A stretch of 64,000 bases of DNA from a virus: the IMG/VR virus record IMGVR_UViG_3300017971_000207, positions 81,434 to 145,433 of that record; one strand, 5' to 3'. Shown here piece by piece: positions 41,181 to 48,628 of the stretch. Within the stretch, counting starts at the first letter, position 1; each line of letters starts with the position of its first letter. The position numbers and the translations under genes are program-made. The notes below the pieces were generated by a model that worked only from the letters and a program-made list of their open reading frames with translations, did not search any database and was not told the DNA's origin.

Positions 41181-41200
41181 CAACGACCACGTGGTCGTTG
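41181..41200. promoter_or_regulatory. 20-bp palindrome CAACGACCACGTGGTCGTTG
   Basis: Perfect palindrome abutting the stop codon of the gene at 41201; one of six CGACC-CACGTG-type palindromes in the window. Confidence 0.55.
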
Positions 41201-41500
41201 CTACGCGGCGATCTTGATGTCGTGCGCCTGGAGGTCGAGGGCCTGGAGGTCCGAGAGCAGCTGGTGCTCCACGAAGAGCGCGCGGATAGCCGCGAGGCTG
41301 CCCTTCTCGACCAGCACCAGGCCAACCTCCTCAAACTTATGCACCTGGACGCCGAGGGCCTGGAGGTCCGAGAGCAGACCGTGCTCATCAGCCAGCGCAC
41401 GGATGGCCGGGAGCGCGGAGGCGCTCAGAAAGACCCACTGCTCGTAGTCTGAGGTTAGGTTCAGGGTGGCGGTCTCAAGGTCGATGGTCAGGGTGGTCAT
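41201..41500 (-). CDS. hypothetical protein with internal duplication, 99 aa
   Basis: Contains two similar ~40-residue halves: IRALADEHGLLSDLQALGVQVHKFE and IRALFVEHQLLSDLQALDLQAHDIK (each shown without gaps in part), suggesting internal duplication. Expressed from the promoter at 41526. Function unknown. Confidence 0.62.
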   Translation of the reverse strand: MTTLTIDLETATLNLTSDYEQWVFLSASALPAIRALADEHGLLSDLQALGVQVHKFEEVGLVLVEKGSLAAIRALFVEHQLLSDLQALDLQAHDIKIAA

Positions 41501-41525
41501 GTGTGTTGCTCCTCGTTGCTACGTT

Positions 41526-41585
41526 GTGTGTATAACTTACTCACTTTCGACCAGCTGTCAACCCTTGTGAGTAACTTTTTCTCGC
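41526..41585 (-). promoter_or_regulatory. promoter with paired 19-bp operators
   Basis: TTGACA, 16 bp, TAAGTT. O1 GTGAGTAAGTTATACACAC (41526-41544), O2 GCGAGAAAAAGTTACTCAC (41567-41585); centres 41 bp apart. Confidence 0.7.
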
Positions 41586-41634
41586 TTTTCTTTTTCGGTT
41601 GAGGGATCGCTCGTATTAACAACCACTTACGGCG

Positions 41635-41678
41635 GCGCTCTCGGGCCTGCTGGTGGAGTAGCGCGGGCCCGAGAGCGC
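41635..41678 (-). terminator. 13-bp stem hairpin
   Basis: Arms GCGCTCTCGGGCC / GGCCCGAGAGCGC around an 18-base loop, just after the gene ending at 41684; no T-run. Confidence 0.5.
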
Positions 41679-41683
41679 GGAGG

Positions 41684-42238
41684 CTACATCTCGTCGATGG
41701 CCGACTCGGGGCAGGACTCGGGACCCCAATCACGGATTGAGGGCTGAGTCTCTGGGCAAGGCTCCTCACCGTCGTCGCAGCAGCCCGAGAGCCAGTCGGT
41801 GTGCGACTCCTCGGTCAGCTCTGGCACGACCACGAGCTTAGGTGCTGGAGCGGCCTTGGGGGCCGAGGTGGGCTTGTTGACCTCCCGCATGTAGGCGGTG
41901 TGGAGGTTGCGCACGCGGCGCCGCGTGGCCACGTAGCAAGCCCGCAGCTCAGTAAGCTCTGCCAGCAGCTCGGCTGGCGCCTCCGCGCCCAGAGCATCGG
42001 CAGCCTCACGGAGGTCACGGCCCACAGCCTCAAGGTCCGTCAGGCGAACCCGCACGAAGGAGAGGCTCTGGCGCAGGGCCTCCTCCTTGGTCGGCTCCAG
42101 CTTGGTGCCCTCACACCGATAGCAGACCCCACCGTCCGGGCGCCACCACTCAGGGCGACGACCTTTGCCCTGGCAACGGACACAGGGCTTACGGTCGGAG
42201 GTGGTGTGAGAGACGGTGTGGGCGGTGGCGTTGGTCAT
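41684..42238 (-). CDS. zinc-knuckle protein, 184 aa
   Basis: CVRCQGKGRRPEWW (~20) and CYRCEGTK (~39) are DnaJ-type CxxCxGxG knuckles; then helices and an acidic Cys-containing tail (CCDDGEEPCPE). Third protein of this type in the block with 26048 and 27804. AAGGAG ribosome site. Confidence 0.65.
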   Translation of the reverse strand: MTNATAHTVSHTTSDRKPCVRCQGKGRRPEWWRPDGGVCYRCEGTKLEPTKEEALRQSLSFVRVRLTDLEAVGRDLREAADALGAEAPAELLAELTELRACYVATRRRVRNLHTAYMREVNKPTSAPKAAPAPKLVVVPELTEESHTDWLSGCCDDGEEPCPETQPSIRDWGPESCPESAIDEM

Positions 42239-42263
42239 TGTGCGATCTCCTTGCTGCGTCGTT

Positions 42264-42324
42264 GTGAGTATAAGATACACACTCCAGACGATCCTGTCAA
42301 GAAGAGTGAGTAACTTTTTCTCAC
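42264..42324 (-). promoter_or_regulatory. promoter with paired 19-bp operators
   Basis: TTGACA, 17 bp, TATCTT. O1 GTGTGTATCTTATACTCAC (42264-42282), identical to that at 27714; O2 GTGAGAAAAAGTTACTCAC (42306-42324). Centres 42 bp apart. Confidence 0.8.
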
Positions 42325-42373
42325 TTTTTCGGCGCAGTGTTAAGATCGTGAGACCTTACGCGCACTTAGCGAG

Positions 42374-42703
42374 CTAGTGTGGTGGGGGTAGGCGCTCCTC
42401 ATGCCAGGTGGGGTAGAGCTGGCCCGAGAGCACCGAAGCTAACCTCCGTGCGTCCTTCCTGGCCTGAGAAAGGCTCCTAAAGCGTCGAGGGCCTTCGGCG
42501 GGCACGCGCACCCCTGGGATAGCTCGGGGACCTTGTGGGCTAACCTCGTGCACGAGACGAGCACGGACGGTGTAGGTCCAGCCGACAGCTAGGGGCTCCT
42601 GTCGGACCTCGACCGTCCAGCGCTCGGCACGTCGCCAAGTGGCCGGGCGTAGCGAGCTATCCCACCGAGCCGGGGCGTCCACGGTTAGGCGGGTGCGGAG
42701 CAC
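42374..42703 (-). CDS. hypothetical basic protein, 109 aa
   Basis: Arg-rich, beta then helix (RRFRSLSQARKDARRLAS). Overlaps the upstream gene by 19 bp. Not recognised. Confidence 0.58.
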   Translation of the reverse strand: MLRTRLTVDAPARWDSSLRPATWRRAERWTVEVRQEPLAVGWTYTVRARLVHEVSPQGPRAIPGVRVPAEGPRRFRSLSQARKDARRLASVLSGQLYPTWHEERLPPPH

Positions 42704-42924
42704 GGGCTACCCTCCCGACGGTAGATAAAGCCTGAGCCATACGGGACCGCCTTCAGCCCGAGGTCCAGCAGCCGCTTCCCAATACCCGAGAGGGCTCCGT
42801 GGGCTGGGCTGTTTAGGAGCAGGGCGGAGGCTCCCCCCGCCTTGGTCCACTGCCAATCCTCCCATTCCTCCAGCTGCTCTGCCGCCAGGGCGGCCAAGGC
42901 TCGCATTATAGTCTCTCTGTCCAT
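42685..42924 (-). CDS. small protein, paralogue of the upstream gene, 79 aa
   Basis: EEWEDWQWTKAGG...GIGKRLLDLGLKAVPYGSGFIYRRE aligns with EGEDWQW...DIGRELCALGLRVDDYGMGYVYYHPE in the product at 42906-43229: tandem duplication. Overlaps both neighbours. Function unknown. Confidence 0.62.
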   Translation of the reverse strand: MDRETIMRALAALAAEQLEEWEDWQWTKAGGASALLLNSPAHGALSGIGKRLLDLGLKAVPYGSGFIYRREGSPCSAPA

Positions 42925-43229
42925 CTGTCTGTTCTCCTGTGATGATGATCGGGCCTCGGTGCTGGGCAGCAGGGAGGCTCGGGGTGGTAGTACACGTAGC
43001 CCATGCCATAGTCGTCCACTCGGAGCCCCAGAGCGCAGAGCTCCCGGCCGATGTCCGACAGACCGTCATGGTCAAGGTCAAAAAGCTCGATTGCCTCCCG
43101 CCGGGACAGCCAGAAGAGCTTGGACTCGTAGTGATAGGTGATCCACTGCCAATCCTCCCCCTCCACAAGGCCGGCAGCCTCAAGGGCGTTCAGGGTAGCA
43201 GCGCGGGTGCCGGGACTCAGCTTAGTCAT
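42906..43229 (-). CDS. small protein, tandem paralogue, 107 aa
   Basis: See the 42685 product for the shared segments. The last ~20 residues (His/Arg-rich) overlap the start of the next gene and may be unconserved. Not recognised. Confidence 0.6.
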   Translation of the reverse strand: MTKLSPGTRAATLNALEAAGLVEGEDWQWITYHYESKLFWLSRREAIELFDLDHDGLSDIGRELCALGLRVDDYGMGYVYYHPEPPCCPAPRPDHHHRRTDRWTERL

Positions 43230-43232
43230 CTC

Positions 43233-43469
43233 TCAGACCTCCTTGCAAGCCACCCAAAGGCTCGGGCTCCAGATGTGGTCTGGCTGATACGCGCCGGTCC
43301 GCTCCCGCCACTCCTTGAAGGCGCGGAGCTCAGGCTCATGGCGGCAACCGCCGCACTCTGTCCGCCCGCAATAGGCTGACTGACAGTGGGCGGGGTACCA
43401 GCGCTCCTCGGGAGCACGCCGGCGAGCCTCTCGGGCTTTGATCTGAGCTTTGATGTGGTCGTTTAGCAT
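43233..43469 (-). CDS. small Cys-rich protein, 78 aa
   Basis: CQSAYCGRTECGGCRHE gives four Cys plus His for zinc; basic N-terminus. Tight junction with the next gene. Not recognised. Confidence 0.6.
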   Translation of the reverse strand: MLNDHIKAQIKAREARRRAPEERWYPAHCQSAYCGRTECGGCRHEPELRAFKEWRERTGAYQPDHIWSPSLWVACKEV

Positions 43470-43534
43470 GGATCGTTGTCGGTTAAGGTGTGGTTAGACG
43501 TAACTGTCGGACAATAGGGATCGGCCCCCCAAGC

Positions 43535-43550
43535 GCGACCACGTGGTCGC
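43535..43550. promoter_or_regulatory. 16-bp palindrome GCGACCACGTGGTCGC
   Basis: Perfect palindrome abutting the stop codon of the gene at 43550. Confidence 0.5.
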
Positions 43551-43861
43551 TACCTGAGATACCCCACCCCGTAGCGGCTCATGTTGCCCCAGCTGCTGGG
43601 GTCGTAGATGTTCCCACGGGAACCCTTAGCTGGCCCCTTCCACCCCCTCGGCTTGAGCACCGTGCCGTCGTCCTTGCGGACGAAACAGTAGACCGAGCGG
43701 CCCGACGAGGACCCGTGGGGGTCTTTGAATACGCGTACATAGCGCGGCCCGGCGGTCGTCCCAAGCGTGTCGGGCTTGAGCGATGGGTGGTTGTAGCCAA
43801 GCCCCAAGGACTCGATGTGGCGGATGAAGGCGGATAGGGCTGTGCTGAAGTCGTTGGTCAT
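43550..43861 (-). CDS. conserved phage protein, 103 aa
   Basis: GPRYVRVFKD...SVYCFVRKDDGTVLKP and WKGPAKGSRGNIYD match a small family common in phages (GxKYxRI...SVYxFVD...GxIxKxxxWKxPAxGxRGNI), role unknown. Confidence 0.7.
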   Translation of the reverse strand: MTNDFSTALSAFIRHIESLGLGYNHPSLKPDTLGTTAGPRYVRVFKDPHGSSSGRSVYCFVRKDDGTVLKPRGWKGPAKGSRGNIYDPSSWGNMSRYGVGYLR

Positions 43862-43881
43862 GGTTGGTCTCGTTGCGTTGG

Positions 43882-43936
43882 TTGACGGCGGCTGTGAGCT
43901 GTGGTAGGGTCGAGGACCTCTGTCAAGAGAGGTCCT
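43882..43936. promoter_or_regulatory. overlapping promoter-like boxes and a 10-bp inverted repeat
   Basis: Plus strand TTGACG, 17 bp, TAGGGT (43882-43910) runs into the hairpin GAGGACCTCT...AGAGGTCCTC (43911-43936), whose loop holds a minus-strand TTGACA. Minus-strand use for the 43861 gene lacks a clear -10. The hairpin could end the transcript from 43948 or encode a short antisense RNA. Confidence 0.35.
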
Positions 43937-43947
43937 CGGGGGGCAGA

Positions 43948-44223
43948 CTAGGCGCGGAGGTGGTCAAAGCAGCACGGGCAGATGTGAGCGCCGGGCCCGA
44001 GCTGCTCCCCCTCACGCTTCCCACACTCGTCGCAGGGATGGGTAGGGGAGGTCAGGGTTAGGGGGAGCACGCGGACCACGAAAGGTTCGCGGGTCGGGTG
44101 AGCCTGCGCCACGCGGGCTGCAGCCGCGGCGTAGGAGGGATAGCCCCCGCGGCTAAGGCCGCACAGAACGTGCGGGCCAAGGGTGCCGGCGGCTCGGTCT
44201 GCTCTACACATGTAGTAATACAT
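43948..44223 (-). CDS. small zinc-finger protein, leaderless, 91 aa
   Basis: C-terminal CDECGKREGEQL and CPCCFDHL form a likely zinc site; N-terminal part (GPHVLCGLSRGGYPSYAAAAARVA) resembles small phage regulators, not recognised. ATG lies 9 bp from the -10 box at 44232; a second ATG at 44211 is possible. Confidence 0.62.
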   Translation of the reverse strand: MYYYMCRADRAAGTLGPHVLCGLSRGGYPSYAAAAARVAQAHPTREPFVVRVLPLTLTSPTHPCDECGKREGEQLGPGAHICPCCFDHLRA

Positions 44224-44231
44224 TTACCTAT

Positions 44232-44284
44232 AAGATACCCACTAGTCTGACGATTGTCAAGGAAAGTGAGTACGTTTTCCGCAC
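44232..44284 (-). promoter_or_regulatory. promoter with upstream 19-bp operator
   Basis: TTGACA, 17 bp, TATCTT; O2 GTGCGGAAAACGTACTCAC (44266-44284). At the -10 only one half-site (GTGGGTAT) is kept. Confidence 0.65.
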
Positions 44285-44565
44285 TTTTCTTTTTCCTAAT
44301 GATTCCGCATAGTGTTGTTAGGTGCCATCGCCGCGCGCGCGCACACGCGCGAGGGGGGTTGATCTGCGTCGAGATCACTAAACCTCCTCGCAAACCTCCC
44401 CCAAGCCTCCCGGATGGCGCGCACAGAACCTCCACCTCCCCTCGACGGGGACGGCTCGTGCTGCCCCGAGAATCGATTCTAACGCGCCCTCGTGCTCGGG
44501 CAGGGCTGAGGGTGTCCGAGAGCCTCGCCCGGCTCCTGGAGGTGTCCTCGGCCGAGTATGGGGCC
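44285..44565. other. non-coding region
   Basis: No gene with support. Contains an alternating CG/CA tract (~44331-44350), the 12-bp palindrome AGAATCGATTCT (~44469) and purine/pyrimidine-biased stretches. Lies between the helix-turn-helix gene and the promoter at 44232. Confidence 0.4.
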
Positions 44566-44859
44566 TTACGGCTCTGCTGGGGCCGAAGCCTCTTCCTTCT
44601 TCGTGGGAGGCCGCAGCGCGAACCTAGCCGCTAGGGCCATCTCGCGGATCTCCTCTCTACCCTCCCGCAACGCCGGCACCGAGTTAAGCCAGTTGTGCAG
44701 CGTCTTTCGCTCGATCCCCAGATCTCGGGCCGCCGGCGCAGCCATACCGCGATGCTCCCTAAGCGCCCCAAGCACCTCCGCTAACGCCGCCGGGTCCCCC
44801 AACCTCAAACGCGCTCCAAGAATCCGAGTCCGATCTCTGCTCATCTGTCCCTCACTCAT
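44566..44859 (-). CDS. helix-turn-helix protein (Fis-like C-terminal motif), candidate regulator, 97 aa
   Basis: Residues ~35-62 (HRGMAAPAARDLGIERKTLHNWL) form a helix-turn-helix of the Fis/transposase type. It heads the minus-strand early block. An operator-like site GTGGGTAACTACTTCTCAG overlaps its own start region, similar to the paired operators of other promoters, so it could be the regulator of that set; this is inference. Confidence 0.68.
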   Translation of the reverse strand: MSEGQMSRDRTRILGARLRLGDPAALAEVLGALREHRGMAAPAARDLGIERKTLHNWLNSVPALREGREEIREMALAARFALRPPTKKEEASAPAEP

Positions 44860-44876
44860 GTTGATCTCCCGATGTT

Positions 44877-44922
44877 GTGGGTAACTACTTCTCAGTATAA
44901 CCAGGGAGCCCCTCCTCGTCAA
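44877..44922 (-). promoter_or_regulatory. promoter of the helix-turn-helix gene with operator-like site
   Basis: TTGACG, 17 bp, TATACT on the minus strand. The plus-strand 19-mer GTGGGTAACTACTTCTCAG (44877-44895) overlaps the -10 end and +1, and resembles the operator GTGAGTAACTTTTTCTCAC. Confidence 0.6.
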
Positions 44923-44960
44923 CAGCAGCAGCTCCGCAGCCCAGCCCCACAGCAGCCGCC

Positions 44961-45185
44961 CGAAAAGCTCCCTCTAACCACGATCGTCTCCCACCCCCGT
45001 GCGAAACTCCCCAGACCCTATCGAGGCCGCCAGCTCCCGAAACTCCCATAACACCACTGGCGCCGCGCTCGCCCGAAACTCCCTTAGATAAGAGGGCTTA
45101 GGGAGTTTCGCACGTGTCCGAGAGGCCAGACCTCCTAGGGAGCTTTAGGGGGGACCCCCCCCTCCCCCATCGCCTAGGGAGTTTG
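44961..45185. repeat. GGGAGTTTCG iteron-like motifs
   Basis: CGAAACTCCC at 45002, 45039 and 45074; GGGAGTTTCG at 45101; variants at 44961, 45136 and 45176. The 45074 and 45098 copies form an inverted pair. Also found at 24.7 and 37.8 kb. Confidence 0.6.
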
Positions 45186-45202
45186 CAAAGGCGGCAAAAA
45201 AG

Positions 45203-45312
45203 CCCTGCCTGTGAGGGCCTGTGAGGCCCTGCCTGTGAGGGCCTGTGAGGCCCTGCCTGTGAGGGCCTGTGAGGCCCTGCCTGTGAGGGCCTGTGAGGCC
45301 CTGCCTGTGAGG
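45203..45312. repeat. 24-bp tandem repeat, about 4.5 copies
   Basis: Unit CCCTGCCTGTGAGGGCCTGT plus GAGG, copies nearly identical. No spacers, so not a CRISPR. Confidence 0.9.
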
Positions 45313-45624
45313 CGCGCGCTGTAAAGGAAGGAGGAGACGGGGAGCCCAGGAGGAGGGCGGGTAGGTGTCTGGTCAAGGCTCGCGACCCACGATCCGAGCA
45401 CACCTCGGCGCCGACGGCGACCATATTGTCCCGTAATTGTTAGCTTTTTCGTGGTCTGTTGGTAAGCTTAATACGCAGGGAGGCAGCAGGCAAGGATCTC
45501 AAGGGGGGCAGGATGGGCGGGGCTGGTGGCTGGATGGGGGTCTTGTAGGCAGCGGATGGGGCCGAGTAGATGGGGGAGGGGGGCAGCTGAGATCTACTAG
45601 GGGGGTGAGAGGGGAGGGGGGCTA

Positions 45625-45634
45625 TGGTAGAGTG
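45625..45634 (+). promoter_or_regulatory. late-promoter-like element
   Basis: TGGTAGAGTG, followed by CTGGGAGG; ~75 bp ahead of the ATG at 45709. Confidence 0.5.
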
Positions 45635-45708
45635 CTGGGAGGCTTTAGACATACCTGACGAGCACCGGCAGTGGAGGCCGAGCGGGGCCACACGGGAGAG
45701 AGGTTAAG

Positions 45709-48492
45709 ATGAGGAGCAGAGGAGCGAGAGCAGCAGCAGCGCGACGAGGGGGTAGGCGTAAGGGCGAGGGGGAGCTACGGCGAGGCTGTGAGGAGCCTAT
45801 GGGGTGTGAGGCTCGGTGGCTGTCCGAGAGGTATCTCCGACGGTGGGGGGCAGGCGGATGGGGGGAGCTAGCCGAGACGGTGGGGGTAACGGCCTCTGTG
45901 CCGGTGGGGTTGGGCGCGCTGGGTCACTCTGCGGACGAGTGGGCGGCTAGTGGAGGCTGGGACGAGTGGGTTGATGATGACGAGGGGGAGGGGTGTGCTG
46001 AGTGTGGGGACAAGGAGGGGGTAGAGGAGGCAGGCGAGGGGGGCGACGAGGCTGAGTATGATGAGGATTGCAGCTGCTTTGATGACGTAGGGGGCTGTGC
46101 GGATTGTGAGGAGGGGCTGTCGGTTGGGGGTCGAGATGGGGGAGGACTGTTCGAGGCTGGGGGGGTATCTGGTCCTGAGACACCGGCGGTGCTGTCGAAG
46201 ATAGGGGCGTATGTCCGGTCACATCAGAAGGACCCGATGATGGTGGCCATCAAGATCAAGCCGGGGGGCAAGGCGAAGCTGCTGGGGACGCTCAAGAAGG
46301 CTGGGTTTGACGTTGACGAGCTTGAGACGATGAGCACGGGGCAGCGCTTCATCGTGTTCATGAGCAAGAAGGAGCTGGCGCAGCTAGCCTCTGGGGTGAA
46401 GCCGAAGAAGGGTGCGGGGCCCGCCAAAAAGGGGGCGCGGGGGCCGAAGGGGGCGGCAGCAGCAGGCAAGGGGGAGGACCTGCCGAAGGCCCTTTCGGGC
46501 ATAGGGGCCTATCTACGGCCTCACATGAAGGACAAGTCTAAGGCCACGATCAAGATTGATGCCAAGAAGGAGGACGAGCTCCTAGGCGTCCTCGCGTCCA
46601 TGGGCTTCAACGTGGACAAGCTGGACACGATGAAGACAGGCCAGAGGTTCATGGTCTTCCTGGACCGCAAGGAGATGGAGGCCAAGTTTGCGGGCAAGAT
46701 GGACAAGCTGTGGGCCGCAGCGGGTGGGGTGGTCGTGGACAAGCTTGAGCCTACCGCCAACACCTACCTGGTTCTACCGTCGTCTAAGGGGCTGGGCTCC
46801 TGGACATTACCGAAGGGTAAGGTGGACGCGGGCGAGACGGCGAAGAAGGCAGCAGTCCGAGAGGTAGAGGAGGAGTCGGGCCTGAAGGCTAGCATCCTGC
46901 CGGGCGGATACCTAGGCAAGCACAAGGGCGACTACAGCCAGACCGAGTACTGGCTGATGCTGCGGAAGGGGGGCTCTCCCGCAAAGGCGGGCTGGGAGAC
47001 CAGCGAGGTGAAGGAGCTGCCGCTGGGTGCAGCGCTCGCACTGCTAAAGAAGGCTCGGGACATCCAGGTGATGACCAAGGCGATAAAGGTGCTGGCCAAG
47101 CTGTCGGGGTCGACGGAGGCCGAGGTGCTGGCGGCCGCGGGTGCTGCTGCGCAGCCCGAGAAGGTGGTGGTGGTCGGGATGCCTAAGCTCCAGAAGGAGC
47201 TGAAGGCCGTGGGAGGCTATCTACGGGCGCACGAGACCGACGCCAACATGATCGTCGTCAAGGCTCCGAAGGCGAACGCCAAGGCGCTGGAGGACCTGCT
47301 CAAGTCTCTCGGGCTGGATGTAGACAAGCTCAAGTCGGCGCTGGGGGCCAAGAACCTGATGTTCTTCGTGCCGAAGGAGCAGCTAGAGAAGGCCATCGGC
47401 GTTCCGATCAAGATTGCAGACCTCAAGGGCTCCGGGGCGGCCTCCGGGGTAGGGTTGGGTGCTACCGCAGCCGCAGGCGCGCTGGCTAAGCTGGCCAAGA
47501 AGCATGACCTACCAGCTCTGGGCGATACCGAGCCCTCGCACGTCGTCGATATTGGGGGCACCAAGGTCCGCTTCTACGGCTTCACGGACGAGATGATGGA
47601 CAAGACGGTCCCTGAGTTCCAAAAAGCCTACACGAAGCTCAAGCAGAAGGGGTTCGAGAAGGCTTGGGGTGGCCGCATCTACGTCTACCCGTTCGCTAAC
47701 GGAGGCACGCTGGGACGCTACGAGTACAAGTGGGATATGACCGAGCTGTGGAAGGGGATGGACACTGAGACGATCGTCCACGAGCTGGGGCACCGTTGGT
47801 GGTACAAAGGCATGACGAAGGCCAACCGATTCAAGTTCATCGATTGGATCGAAGCTCAAGCCAGGTATGGGGTTGAGCCGCTGAAGCCTGTCAGCGACTA
47901 TCCGTACAGGGCACACGGGCGGATGAAAAAGAAAGGAGGTAAGTGGGTCCCTGCTAGGAGAAAGTCCCCAGACTCCTGGGAGGCATTTGCCGAGGCGTTT
48001 GCCTACTACGTAATGGACAAGGAGATGGACCACCAGCAAAGGCTAACCTTTAAGCTTGTGACCAAGGGAGGACCCGTCGAGGCTCGCGAGGACGACACCC
48101 TGAAGGACCGCATACGGTCGCTGCTTAAAAGCTGGGAGGAGCCCCTGGCTGAGCGCCGCTTTGATGGCACCGGCCCGAGAGGCCGAGGCCCGAGGACTGG
48201 TCGGGGTCTAGGGCGCTGCGCCGCAGAGGACGGTCGAGGCTACGGCGGTGGCGAGATAGGCGATGACGAATGGGATGAGGAGGCGGACAGCCTGATGCGT
48301 GAGCGTAACCACGACGGTACGGGTCCCCGCGGCCGCGGGCCTCGAACCGGTCGAGGGCGCGGCCTCTGTCCGGATGAGGAGGATGCTCTGACCGCCGCCG
48401 TCCGTAAGATTGTAACTACCGAGGAGGAGGAGCCCTTCTCCTTCGAGATAGAGCTAGGGGACGACGGCGCCTTCGAATGGGAGCGCCACTAG
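45709..48492 (+). CDS. multidomain protein: three repeats, Nudix hydrolase, zinc metalloprotease, DGTGP motifs (927 aa)
   Basis: Order: basic then acidic Cys-rich N-terminus (1-160); repeat 1 (162-230) and 2 (262-330), each with IGAYxR and TGQRFxVF; Nudix domain (340-445) with box GKVDAGETAKKAAVREVEEE then SGL (360-382); repeat 3 (488-555); metalloprotease with HELGHRWWY (681) and EAFAEAFAYY (~755); two copies of DGTGPRGRGPRTGRG (~815, ~857), a motif known from DUF5320-type and phage proteins. Likely a virion protein or polyprotein. GAGAGAGG ribosome site. Confidence 0.8.
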   Translation: MRSRGARAAAARRGGRRKGEGELRRGCEEPMGCEARWLSERYLRRWGAGGWGELAETVGVTASVPVGLGALGHSADEWAASGGWDEWVDDDEGEGCAECGDKEGVEEAGEGGDEAEYDEDCSCFDDVGGCADCEEGLSVGGRDGGGLFEAGGVSGPETPAVLSKIGAYVRSHQKDPMMVAIKIKPGGKAKLLGTLKKAGFDVDELETMSTGQRFIVFMSKKELAQLASGVKPKKGAGPAKKGARGPKGAAAAGKGEDLPKALSGIGAYLRPHMKDKSKATIKIDAKKEDELLGVLASMGFNVDKLDTMKTGQRFMVFLDRKEMEAKFAGKMDKLWAAAGGVVVDKLEPTANTYLVLPSSKGLGSWTLPKGKVDAGETAKKAAVREVEEESGLKASILPGGYLGKHKGDYSQTEYWLMLRKGGSPAKAGWETSEVKELPLGAALALLKKARDIQVMTKAIKVLAKLSGSTEAEVLAAAGAAAQPEKVVVVGMPKLQKELKAVGGYLRAHETDANMIVVKAPKANAKALEDLLKSLGLDVDKLKSALGAKNLMFFVPKEQLEKAIGVPIKIADLKGSGAASGVGLGATAAAGALAKLAKKHDLPALGDTEPSHVVDIGGTKVRFYGFTDEMMDKTVPEFQKAYTKLKQKGFEKAWGGRIYVYPFANGGTLGRYEYKWDMTELWKGMDTETIVHELGHRWWYKGMTKANRFKFIDWIEAQARYGVEPLKPVSDYPYRAHGRMKKKGGKWVPARRKSPDSWEAFAEAFAYYVMDKEMDHQQRLTFKLVTKGGPVEAREDDTLKDRIRSLLKSWEEPLAERRFDGTGPRGRGPRTGRGLGRCAAEDGRGYGGGEIGDDEWDEEADSLMRERNHDGTGPRGRGPRTGRGRGLCPDEEDALTAAVRKIVTTEEEEPFSFEIELGDDGAFEWERH

Positions 48493-48628
48493 CCACCACC
48501 CCCTGACAATCCCCAAACAATGTGTATGGTGTTTCTACGATCAGCACCGGCGGTGAGATTCGGGGTGGGAGGTGTGCTAGGGAGGCTGGGGCTGGTATAG
48601 TGCGATGGTACTCTACAGGTAGGTGATC
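48493..48628. promoter_or_regulatory. intergenic promoter region with late-type element
   Basis: TGGTATAGTG at 48593-48602 matches the late element. A CTGACA-16 bp-TATGGT pair (~48503) could be a second promoter. AGGTAGGTG precedes the ATG at 48629. Confidence 0.45.

Larger units (their letters stand above)
44923..45708. other. repeat-rich non-coding region, candidate origin or control region
   Basis: 786 bp between divergent blocks. Holds several GGGAGTTT motifs, 24-bp tandem repeats, a short AT-rich stretch (TAATTGTTAGCTTTTTC, ~45431) and a G-rich stretch (45480-45640). No gene is supported; frames here are low complexity. Confidence 0.55.

Noticed and set aside
44254-44634. plus-strand gene of 126 codons
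   Set aside because: It runs antisense through the operator promoter and the helix-turn-helix gene and has a composition-driven Arg/Ser sequence.
45203-45312. CRISPR array
   Set aside because: Units follow each other without unique spacers; it is a tandem repeat.
45098-45424. minus-strand genes with repeated GPHRPSQ units
   Set aside because: They only translate the 24-bp DNA repeat.
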